From Vibrio rarus (GTDB lineage Bacteria > Pseudomonadota > Gammaproteobacteria > Enterobacterales > Vibrionaceae): DNA of 64,000 nucleotides. Positions 28,348-35,237 of the stretch are shown here, piece after piece. Below the pieces are notes generated by a model that saw only the letters and a list, made by a program, of their open reading frames with translations, was not told the origin of the DNA and ran no database searches. The stretch spans positions 682,001-746,000 of the forward strand of contig NZ_AP024900.1 in NCBI RefSeq assembly GCF_024347075.1, written 5' to 3'. Within the stretch, counting starts at the first letter, position 1, and each line of letters begins with the position of its first letter. The position numbers were made by a program, and so were the translations under genes.

Positions 28348-28899
28348 TCAGTAATGGTGATTAAGTAGAGCGCCTTTTAAGCGAAGATCGTCTCGGATCT
28401 GCTTATTTACGCTCTCTACTCGCGCATCAATATCGACCACAGTATTAATACCAATAACACTGTCATCTAAGGTGTTTTGAATGACACTAATGATATTTGA
28501 CGGTGCTGTGACGGGCGGTGTTGGTGTTTGCTCTGTAGATAGGCTTTCAGGGGAAGTAATGACCCCTTCTTCAATGATATTACCGTCACCGACTTGAACC
28601 ACAGTGACAAGGTTAGACTCGTGATTATTAGAAGGGGTTTTGACGGCAAGGTTGCCATTTTGGAAAACCAAATTGGCAATGGTGGTTTGATAAATGTTTT
28701 TACCATTAATGGCTGCGCTGATGCTGATCCCAATATCAACAATGTAATCATTTGCCAGTTGAAAGCCACCCCTCAATGTAGACAAGGTGTTGTTATCTGC
28801 CACTTTAAATTCAGATAATTCAACCTCATCGGCATACACATTGCTCGTTGGTATGCTCAATAAGGCGACGACTAACAGAGTGGTGAGTTTATGGGTCAT
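28348..28899 (-). CDS. Secreted protein of the amyloid-like operon (fourth gene)
   Basis: 183 residues with signal peptide ending NVYA. After cleavage comes a conserved-looking block LSTLRGGFQLANDYIVDIGI with a Gly-Gly at residues 44-45, a hydrophobic segment, and a Pro/Thr linker (TEQTPTPPVTAP). A C-terminal motif SNIISVIQNTLDDSVIGINTVV matches, with changes, the C-termini of two other proteins of the operon. It is the last gene, 11 bases after the peptidase gene. It may correspond to a minor subunit or accessory (FapE- or FapA-like) protein. The family is not recognised with certainty. Confidence 0.72.
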   Translation of the reverse strand: MTHKLTTLLVVALLSIPTSNVYADEVELSEFKVADNNTLSTLRGGFQLANDYIVDIGISISAAINGKNIYQTTIANLVFQNGNLAVKTPSNNHESNLVTVVQVGDGNIIEEGVITSPESLSTEQTPTPPVTAPSNIISVIQNTLDDSVIGINTVVDIDARVESVNKQIRDDLRLKGALLNHHY

Positions 28900-28910
28900 T
28901 GCTAGTACTC

Positions 28911-29591
28911 CTAGTAGTCGGCTGGGGTTGGTAATGTAATACTAAAGATGCCAAGGGAGTCTCTCGATACTCCCGTCTCTAGAGGTGAAGCTTGGTAAAG
29001 AGAATACTGTTCATCTCGAATAAACCCAGCTTTGCCAATTTCAGCTTCATTGCGCACAAGAAGTGTCAGTCCTTGATAGTACTGCTTAAACTCTGCAATG
29101 GGCATAATCATGGTGCCTCGCGATGGATCGCCTAATATAACGTTGTCATTATTAAGCCCTTTGATGACGACAAAGTGCATGTACCCGTCAAAATTAACCA
29201 GAGTAATTCCTGGCACTCCAACAGTACGCATTTTTTCCAGGCTAATATGGAAGCCATCCGCTTTTAAGCCAATAGTTTCAAGGTACAACTTCATATCTAG
29301 TAGGGAAAAACCACGCTGGCTGATGATCTCTTTGTCGCCATTTTCATACATAACATCAAATATTTGTCGCTCTTTAGATGGACGCTGATAATGGTAATGC
29401 AACAAAGAGGCCAGTGCTGCAGAGCCGCAACTGAAGTCATACTGTTGACGGTACACATCCCCAAAAACCACTTCCTTGTAACTTTTTACAGGTACAGAGT
29501 AATTGGCTCTATGGGGTAAAAATTCGATAGCAAAAGTTGATGCTGACCATGTCAGCATCAACCATGCTATGAGACTCCTAATTAAAGTCAT
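28911..29591 (-). CDS. C39-family cysteine peptidase, periplasmic (FapD-like)
   Basis: 226 residues with a signal peptide ending STFA. The catalytic elements of the C39 family are present: Gln49 five residues before Cys55 (QQYDFSCGSAALASLL), His139 (GYMHFVVIKG) and Asp155 (VILGDPSRG). There is no ABC transporter attached, so this is a stand-alone periplasmic peptidase. Stand-alone C39 peptidases occur in Fap functional-amyloid operons (FapD). It sits between genes for secreted small proteins in one operon, with gaps of 11 and 4 bases. It probably processes operon products or clears the exporter. Confidence 0.85.
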   Translation of the reverse strand: MTLIRSLIAWLMLTWSASTFAIEFLPHRANYSVPVKSYKEVVFGDVYRQQYDFSCGSAALASLLHYHYQRPSKERQIFDVMYENGDKEIISQRGFSLLDMKLYLETIGLKADGFHISLEKMRTVGVPGITLVNFDGYMHFVVIKGLNNDNVILGDPSRGTMIMPIAEFKQYYQGLTLLVRNEAEIGKAGFIRDEQYSLYQASPLETGVSRDSLGIFSITLPTPADY

Positions 29592-29595
29592 ATTG

Positions 29596-29922
29596 CTATT
29601 CGATACTCAGGTTGACCACGGTTGAGTTCTGGATCAGAACGTTATTCCCTGTATTTTGAATAACGCTCGAAATCCCAGAGCTATCCGACAACGCGCCTGA
29701 TGATAAAATATTATTACCATTGACTGTGTTGATTGCTGTGTTCCCTGCGCTTATGCCATCGATATCCGAAGCTAAACTGGTGAAATCTAACTCGATTGAT
29801 TGCTTACCTCGAGATTGTTCCATCACAGTGTCAGCTGCGGTCATATCAGAGAGCAAAAGTTCTTCAGCGTGCACAGAAAAGGTCAACATCAAACTGATAG
29901 TACACAGTGTCAAACGCATCAT
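29596..29922 (-). CDS. Small secreted amyloid-like subunit (second gene)
   Basis: 108 residues with signal peptide ending SVHA. The mature protein is rich in Asn, Ser and Ile. Its end SSVIQNTGNNVLIQNSTVVN looks like a beta-strand repeat of the Q-x-G-x-N type seen in curli and Fap proteins. It lies 19 bases after the repeat protein and 4 bases before the peptidase gene. No Cys-x-x-Cys is seen near the C-terminus, unlike what I remember of Pseudomonas FapB and FapC. A nucleator or minor subunit is a reasonable guess. Confidence 0.72.
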   Translation of the reverse strand: MMRLTLCTISLMLTFSVHAEELLLSDMTAADTVMEQSRGKQSIELDFTSLASDIDGISAGNTAINTVNGNNILSSGALSDSSGISSVIQNTGNNVLIQNSTVVNLSIE

Positions 29923-29941
29923 TATCTCCTAGCTACTTTGC

Positions 29942-30955
29942 TTACTCGGTCAACACACTGGCGTTAGTTGTCACGTTTTGTTGAACCAGAGAGTTAGCTC
30001 CTGCATTTTGTGTCACAGTAGTAATACCGGCTGCACCACCAAAACCACCAAGGTTATTGGTGTTATTCATGCCGGCACCACCACCTTGCATGCGACCATG
30101 ACCACTACCAGGGTTGACACTATTACTTGCTACCGCACCTACTTGAGCTGAGCTGGCAATAACGACATCGGCATCAATAGTGATGTTATTTTGTGTACTA
30201 TTGTCGTTGTAGCTGTCTGTGTAGCTTGAGCTTGAGTCAGTTCGGGTATTAAAGCTGTCTTTTGCATCATTTTTGACAATACTGCTGTTATCTGAATTAT
30301 CGTCAACACTGTTGTCCGAGTTATCGTCCACACTATTGTCTGAGTTATCATCTACTCGGTTGTCAGAGTCATCTCGTACAATACTGCTGTTGTCCGAGTT
30401 ATCGTCCACGCTATTGTCTGAGTTATCATCTACTCGGTTGTCAGAGTCATCTCGTACAATACTGCTGTTGTCCGAGTTATCGTCCACACTATTATCTGAG
30501 CTATCTCTCGCGCTATTATCAGAGCTATCATTGAAGCTGTCTTTGGCGTGATTACTGGCATCATTTTTCACAAGACTGCTATTGTCCGAGTTATCATCAA
30601 CGCTATTATCAGAGTCATCATGTGTACTGTTATTTGAGCTATCATTGAAGCTGTCTTTAGCGTGATTACTCGCGTCATTTTTTACCATGCTGCTGTTATC
30701 GGAATTATCATCAACGCTATTGTCAGAGTCATCATGCGTACTGTTGTTCGAGCTATCGTTGTAGCTGCCTTTTGTATTCGCACTGTCTTCCCATTGTTTA
30801 TTGCCATTACCGGTATCAACATAATTGTCATCGACTTCAACACTATCTGATGCATTAGGTGAACCGTGGCCATGTTTACCACCGTTAGCGTAGGCATTAC
30901 CGCCAAGCAAAATTGCAGCTAATGCGATTGCGATTCCTGTTTTGTTAAGTGTCAT
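29942..30955 (-). CDS. Asp/Asn/Ser-repeat surface protein, candidate major amyloid or adhesin
   Basis: About 337 residues from the ATG at 30955 (signal peptide ending NAYA); an extension further upstream is not credible. Residues about 60-250 are repeats of DDNSDNS/VDDNSDNSS units, with longer repeats around SFNDSSNNSTHDDSDNSVDD. The region is very acidic and lacks aromatic residues and cysteine. The C-terminal 60 residues are Gly/Asn-rich and end in GITTVTQNAGANSLVQQNVT, a motif shared with two other operon proteins. The DNA is correspondingly repetitive (about 30270-30760), so copy number may vary between strains. It is the first gene of the operon and divergent from a CsgD-like regulator. 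Confidence 0.8.
   Translation of the reverse strand: MTLNKTGIAIALAAILLGGNAYANGGKHGHGSPNASDSVEVDDNYVDTGNGNKQWEDSANTKGSYNDSSNNSTHDDSDNSVDDNSDNSSMVKNDASNHAKDSFNDSSNNSTHDDSDNSVDDNSDNSSLVKNDASNHAKDSFNDSSDNSARDSSDNSVDDNSDNSSIVRDDSDNRVDDNSDNSVDDNSDNSSIVRDDSDNRVDDNSDNSVDDNSDNSVDDNSDNSSIVKNDAKDSFNTRTDSSSSYTDSYNDNSTQNNITIDADVVIASSAQVGAVASNSVNPGSGHGRMQGGGAGMNNTNNLGGFGGAAGITTVTQNAGANSLVQQNVTTNASVLTE
30270..30760 (-). repeat. In-gene tandem repeats of the surface-protein gene
   Basis: Imperfect DNA repeats (units of 21 bases such as GTTATCGTCCACACTATTGT on the plus strand, grouped in larger blocks of about 75-130 bases). They encode the Asp/Asn/Ser repeats. The pattern allows copy change by recombination or slippage. 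Confidence 0.85.
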
Positions 30956-31494
30956 AATATGTACCCCATTTCCTTGCTTCTTCAGTTGAGGATTGTTGCA
31001 AAATACACCGTTACTCCCACTGCATTTTGAGAGCCTCAGAATTATAGGTAAGAAGGTTGATACTGTTAGCGGGCAAAACCCAACAAGAGAGGGGGAGTTG
31101 GTGATTTGCAAATTAAATGCATTGCTAATCAATGAGTTAATGAATGGATCGCAAAGGTTGTTTTGAGTATGAGTTGGATTGTTAAATAAGTATGAGCAAG
31201 TATTAGGCGTTAGATTAGACAAGGTAGTGTCATAAATATCGTAACTAAGCCATAAGCGGATCTAGGAAGAAAATTAATTTTACAAAACAAGGTATTAGCC
31301 TCTAGAAAGGAGTACCAGTGAAGAAAATCAAGGCTCTACACCGCGATTTATTCATTCTTTTTAGCGGTGTAATTCATCATATTGTCAGCTTTTGAGCCTT
31401 TCTCTATCTGCACTGTTAGACTATATTTGCTGTACAATTAATAACCAGTTAGAGGTGGTGGCGTAAAGCACTCAATTTGTGCATCGCTACATAA
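30956..31494. promoter_or_regulatory. Divergent control region of the amyloid-like operon and its regulator
   Basis: About 540 bases with no gene. It lies between the repeat-protein start and the CsgD-like regulator start, the same layout as the curli csgB/csgD control region. It is AT-rich with several TAAT-type stretches. I could not single out a promoter, but the length suggests several regulator sites. Confidence 0.55.
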
Positions 31495-32145
31495 ATGTCA
31501 CAAATGAGCACTAGGAATCTATTGATCCTTGCAGAAAAAAATCTCCAAACCAGTTTGTTAGAGAGGCAACTCGCAACAGGCCTGCACTTTGATGTGCAAG
31601 TACTCCTTCCAGAAGAAGCCATATCGCAAAGTCATTGCCTGATTGTTGATCTTGTTTTAATTGATTATAACTACTTGTGTGACATGGAAAAGCAGCACTT
31701 ACTTCCCGATTTTGACATGCTCAATTGGCCTATTATGGTTCACAATGTGCCAATTGATGCTGTAAAAGAAAACTTGCTACGTTGGACGTTACTCAAAGGA
31801 GTGCTGTTAAAAAGTGCACTGGTAAAGCATATCAACGAAAGCATTGAGTGTATTTTTAATGGTGGGTTATGGTTGCCACGTCCTTATATGGAGAAGTTAG
31901 TGTGCAATGTTAGATGCACAGACTCCTCCTCTGAACGTCAAAATTTAGGGTTAACCTCTAGAGAGAAGCAAATTCTAGAGTTACTGTCATATGGAATATC
32001 TAATCAACAAATTGCAAGTCGTCTGTTTTTGTCGGAAAGCACAGTAAAAAGCCATATTTATAAGCTATATAAAAAGCTTAACGTGCACTCTCGCCATGAT
32101 GCGGTGAGATATGCTCGGATGAATGACTACTCTTTAACCAAGTGA
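31495..32145 (+). CDS. LuxR-type regulator of the CsgD/VpsT family
   Basis: 216 residues. The N-terminal receiver-like domain lacks the normal phosphorylation pocket. The motif WLPR at 126-129 falls where VpsT has the W[FLM][TS]R cyclic-di-GMP-binding motif. The C-terminal LuxR HTH (LTSREKQILELLSYGISNQQ, LSESTVKSHIYKLYKKLNV) is at about 151-205. CsgD controls curli, and VpsT controls Vibrio matrix genes. Divergence from the amyloid-like operon makes it the likely direct activator. The ribosome-binding site is weak. Confidence 0.85.
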   Translation: MSQMSTRNLLILAEKNLQTSLLERQLATGLHFDVQVLLPEEAISQSHCLIVDLVLIDYNYLCDMEKQHLLPDFDMLNWPIMVHNVPIDAVKENLLRWTLLKGVLLKSALVKHINESIECIFNGGLWLPRPYMEKLVCNVRCTDSSSERQNLGLTSREKQILELLSYGISNQQIASRLFLSESTVKSHIYKLYKKLNVHSRHDAVRYARMNDYSLTK

Positions 32146-32323
32146 AAGTCCATATCGGCAGTAGCAAGCAGATAAAAAAATGAGCATCATCGCTTAGATC
32201 ACAATTTTCATTGAAAACCCGATTCATAACGAAAACACCTCTGCTGTTTTGCTGTCTGTTTGGCATCTCGGTCTAGTATTAGAGATAAGAACTATTGATT
32301 GAGCTTGAAAGGATACAAGGTTA

Positions 32324-32884
32324 ATGAACAAACATATTTTCACTACTTCTTTGATACTCGCGCTGTCATCGGTGGCCAATGCTGCTGAGTCTGACAACAT
32401 TACCTTTTCCCACTTTTATGGTGGGGTGAAGTTGGGTTCAGCTAACTATGGCGATCTGGGTTCCGCAGTAACCAGTGTGACAGGTGTGGATGATTCCCCT
32501 TTTTCTTGGGGGGCATTTTTTGGTATTCAAGCGCTACCATGGTTGGCGTTTGAGTTAGGTTATCATGACTTAGGTAAAGCAGATTTAACTGATGTATCAG
32601 GTAGTTATGATGCTAAAACTCTTGATTTAACCGCGAAGGGCTCTTATGAATTTGTAGATCGCCTCTCTGTATTTGGCAAAATAGGCTTTCAAGCTTATGA
32701 ATGGAATGCAAATGGCGAAGGAGTGGCTGAAGATGATAAGGGCTGGACGCCTCACTTAGGGGTTGGTGTTGAGTATCAATTGCATAAAAACTGGTCAGGG
32801 GCTTTAGAATACACTTGGTACAATGATATTGGTGGTCCAGACATTAATTATTACGGTATTTCAGCGACTTATCATTGGTTCTAA
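32324..32884 (+). CDS. OmpA-like eight-stranded beta-barrel outer-membrane protein
   Basis: 186 residues with signal peptide ending VANA. The mature protein looks like the N-terminal barrel domain of OmpA alone (FYGGVKLGSANYGDLGSA, FELGYHDLGKADL, HLGVGVEYQLHKNWSGALEY) with terminal YHWF. There is no peptidoglycan-binding domain. It lies directly downstream of the CsgD-like regulator with its own ribosome-binding site (AAAGGATACAAGG). It may belong to the biofilm locus or be independent. Confidence 0.85.
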   Translation: MNKHIFTTSLILALSSVANAAESDNITFSHFYGGVKLGSANYGDLGSAVTSVTGVDDSPFSWGAFFGIQALPWLAFELGYHDLGKADLTDVSGSYDAKTLDLTAKGSYEFVDRLSVFGKIGFQAYEWNANGEGVAEDDKGWTPHLGVGVEYQLHKNWSGALEYTWYNDIGGPDINYYGISATYHWF

Positions 32885-32933
32885 CCTGCAGATAATTGAG
32901 AGTGGGGGAAGGTAACGAATAACGTATACTAAA

Positions 32934-32980
32934 GAGGCAGTGTCGTTCCTTTTCCTGCGCAATAAACACTGCCTCGTTTT
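32934..32980 (+). terminator. Terminator after the OmpA-like gene
   Basis: Stem GAGGCAGTGT/ACACTGCCTC with a long loop, followed by GTTTTAT. Confidence 0.75.
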
Positions 32981-32990
32981 ATCCTAAGCT

Positions 32991-33154
32991 ATATTCCGTT
33001 AATCGTACTAAATAACGGGTCATTCTAGCTTGTTAAAATACTCGATAACTACGTTAGAATTTTTGATTGTAGAATAACCACTTATCGAAAAATCCTCCCT
33101 TGTTTTCGAGCATTTTTCCTGCGCTATTTCTGAACACTTACTTAGTGTGATTGG
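32991..33154 (+). repeat. Dispersed MITE-like repeat, copy D
   Basis: Near-identical to copy B, including the stem AAAATACTCGA/TCGAGCATTTT, CCTGCGCTATTTCTGA and CACTTACTTAGTGTGATT at the right end. It lies a few bases from the end of the lipoprotein gene on the other strand. Confidence 0.85.
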
Positions 33155-33156
33155 CC

Positions 33157-33963
33157 TTATTGCTCTAATAGCCATTTCAAAATATGTATCTTCTCTTCTT
33201 TAGAGGATTTTTCGTACCAGTAAGACATCATCTCTGTTGGCTTTGCATCGCCCACTAGTTGTGTGGTTATCTCTGTACGATTTTGAAATGCCCATGCGCT
33301 AAATGCTTGCTGCTGCTGTGGCGTTGCCTCTGCATACCAGTATTGCACCATTTCTTCTGCTTTAGATGTGGTGACTGGAGTTGCTGGTGGAGTCGTTGTT
33401 GTCACTGTTGGCGCTTTATTTGCGTTCGCTATTGCCGTTTTATGTATGGTATCTATATAGCCTGCAGGGACGGTAAAATCGGTGGTCATTGTTGCGTTGC
33501 TGGATGTTAAGGTAAACGCTAACCCTTCCTTAGATGCTAAATCGATATTTTCTGGAGTCATCGGGAAGGTAAAATATTGAGTTGCTGTGCAGTGTTCATT
33601 ACAACTGGAAGTGGAAGGCTGTGTTTTCTTTAATGGTAGCTGTTGTCCGTTATAGTTGACGGTTTTGTATTCATCATAGCTTTGAAAATAGCTGACATTC
33701 ATTGCTATATAAGAGGACAACTTAGAACTGTCATTTAGTGGGTAGTTATCTACAAAAGTGAGTGAGGATTTTAGAATACTTGGTCCTTTAATCGCTTTAA
33801 ACTCAGGCTTGTATTCGTTACCTGTCACTTGAATGTGATTCAATTGGGTATCTACGCTGGCAATGGAATGACTAAAGTCACTAGATGAATCTAGTGCTGT
33901 ACACGCACTTAGAACCAAAGGGGTTAATGCGCCAATCCAAGCCTTATTTTTATACAGCATCAT
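33157..33963 (-). CDS. Lipoprotein of unknown function with two C-terminal Trp-rich repeats
   Basis: 268 residues. Lipobox LVLSAC near residue 21 gives a lipid anchor. A globular domain of about 170 residues with a Cys pair (SCNEHC) is followed by a Thr/Pro linker (TVTTTTPPATPVTT). Two related blocks follow: AEEMVQYWYAEATPQQQQAF and PTEMMSYWYEKSSKEEKIHI, each continuing to a Trp and a short tail. I do not recognise the family. It could be a surface or periplasmic partner of the neighbouring biofilm locus, but this is only positional. Confidence 0.7.
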   Translation of the reverse strand: MMLYKNKAWIGALTPLVLSACTALDSSSDFSHSIASVDTQLNHIQVTGNEYKPEFKAIKGPSILKSSLTFVDNYPLNDSSKLSSYIAMNVSYFQSYDEYKTVNYNGQQLPLKKTQPSTSSCNEHCTATQYFTFPMTPENIDLASKEGLAFTLTSSNATMTTDFTVPAGYIDTIHKTAIANANKAPTVTTTTPPATPVTTSKAEEMVQYWYAEATPQQQQAFSAWAFQNRTEITTQLVGDAKPTEMMSYWYEKSSKEEKIHILKWLLEQ

Positions 33964-34096
33964 AAACTCTCTTGTTTAAATTTAAGTTATTCCACAAAGG
34001 ATATTGTCTATCAAACTTTGACTCACCAGTCGGGGGTATCTATCGACAGTTAGGGCCTTAGTTGTGAGCATGTTCATTTAAAATAGTGATTAGAAC

Positions 34097-34124
34097 AAAA
34101 AACGCTGACTTTAGTCAGCGTTTT
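34097..34124 (-). terminator. Terminator after the porin gene
   Basis: AAAACGCTGACT-TT-AGTCAGCGTTTT, a nearly perfect 12-base stem with a T-run in the leftward direction (AAAAAA on the plus strand). Confidence 0.88.
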
Positions 34125-34178
34125 GATTCTATGTCAGTTGCTGATCCTTAATACAGGGTTAGCGCTGATAAATGAGAC

Positions 34179-35237
34179 TTAGAAACCGTATTCAAGACCA
34201 AAGCGCGTTACGATATCCGTGTCTTTTTCATCTGTGAAGTTAGAGCGGGCAGCAACACGTACATAGGGTACGAATCCGTTAATTACGCCCATCACCTGTA
34301 CAGAGGCAATACTGTTAGAGTCGTCTTGTGTTACGCCACCCTTCTCGGAGTCAAAGTTTTCAGCGTAACCTGCTTTGATACCTAGTGGACCATTCCACCA
34401 CTGACCGATGACAGATATAGAGTCCTGAGTATGTTTATCTATACTATTGTCTATTTGGTCATATTTGTAAGCAGCGGCAATGCCAAAACCTGCAGGAAGA
34501 CCCGCTTCAAAGCCCACAATGTAAGCTAGGGTGTCATCATCAGGAGCCGTTGCCTGTGCACGAGTCCCGCCTTCAACTGCGGCCATTAATGTGACTGTGC
34601 TGAAGTTGTATTTTGTATTCGCACTGTAGAAGTAGGTATCACGAGTTGCGTTACCGCCGCCATTAGCATCGTCATCACGACCAACTGACGCGGCAAATGT
34701 GAAACCGCCATAGTTAGCAGAGTCAAAACGTACTTGGTTTGATTGACGATCATAATTAGCGTTAATGCCGCCCCAGTCAAACGTTGCACCAAGACCTGGG
34801 TTAGAGAACGGCCAGTCAACAATTTCGTATAAAGGAGTTAAAACACGACCAACACGCAAGTTACCCCAGTCACCTGAAGCGCCAAGGTAAGTATCACGGA
34901 AACCAAGCACACCACCTGAAACGCCGCCATGAGACCAATCTGTACTATCAACATAGCCAGATTCGATCTGCATAGAGATCAAGAAATTATCAAACATGTC
35001 TTTAGAAGCACGGAAACCTATGCGTGATTCATTTTCAACCACAAAACCTGTGCTGGCATCACGGTTGTCAGAGACGTTGTAGTTAACTACAGATATTGCT
35101 GCCACACCGTACACTTGAACACTAAAGTCGGAAATAATACCGACTTGTCCTGTCTCTGTTGCTGCCGATACGGAAGCGGTAGCGAAAACACTTGTTAGTG
35201 CAATAGCGATGGCGGTTTTATTGCATACCTTCTTCAT
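34179..35237 (-). CDS. General porin (gram-negative porin, OmpU/OmpC-like)
   Basis: 352 residues with signal peptide ending SVSA. It has the trimeric-porin pattern: an N-terminal VQVYGVAAISVVNYN strand, NESRIGFRASKDMFDNF, a long loop 3 region (LRVGRVLTPLYEIVDWPFSN), and a C-terminal FGLEYGF ending in Phe. Length matches 16-stranded porins. It probably forms a major diffusion channel. It has a long upstream region and a strong terminator, so it is a single-gene unit. The exact porin subtype cannot be fixed. Confidence 0.9.
   Translation of the reverse strand: MKKVCNKTAIAIALTSVFATASVSAATETGQVGIISDFSVQVYGVAAISVVNYNVSDNRDASTGFVVENESRIGFRASKDMFDNFLISMQIESGYVDSTDWSHGGVSGGVLGFRDTYLGASGDWGNLRVGRVLTPLYEIVDWPFSNPGLGATFDWGGINANYDRQSNQVRFDSANYGGFTFAASVGRDDDANGGGNATRDTYFYSANTKYNFSTVTLMAAVEGGTRAQATAPDDDTLAYIVGFEAGLPAGFGIAAAYKYDQIDNSIDKHTQDSISVIGQWWNGPLGIKAGYAENFDSEKGGVTQDDSNSIASVQVMGVINGFVPYVRVAARSNFTDEKDTDIVTRFGLEYGF

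Noticed and set aside
30273..30551. A 92-codon plus-strand frame of repeated LLSELSST
   Set aside because: It is the antisense reading of the Asp/Asn/Ser repeat gene; no ribosome-binding site and no independent support.
30270..30760. Regular repeats that could suggest a CRISPR array
   Set aside because: Units lie in an open frame with a signal peptide, have no unique spacers of constant length, and no cas gene is nearby.
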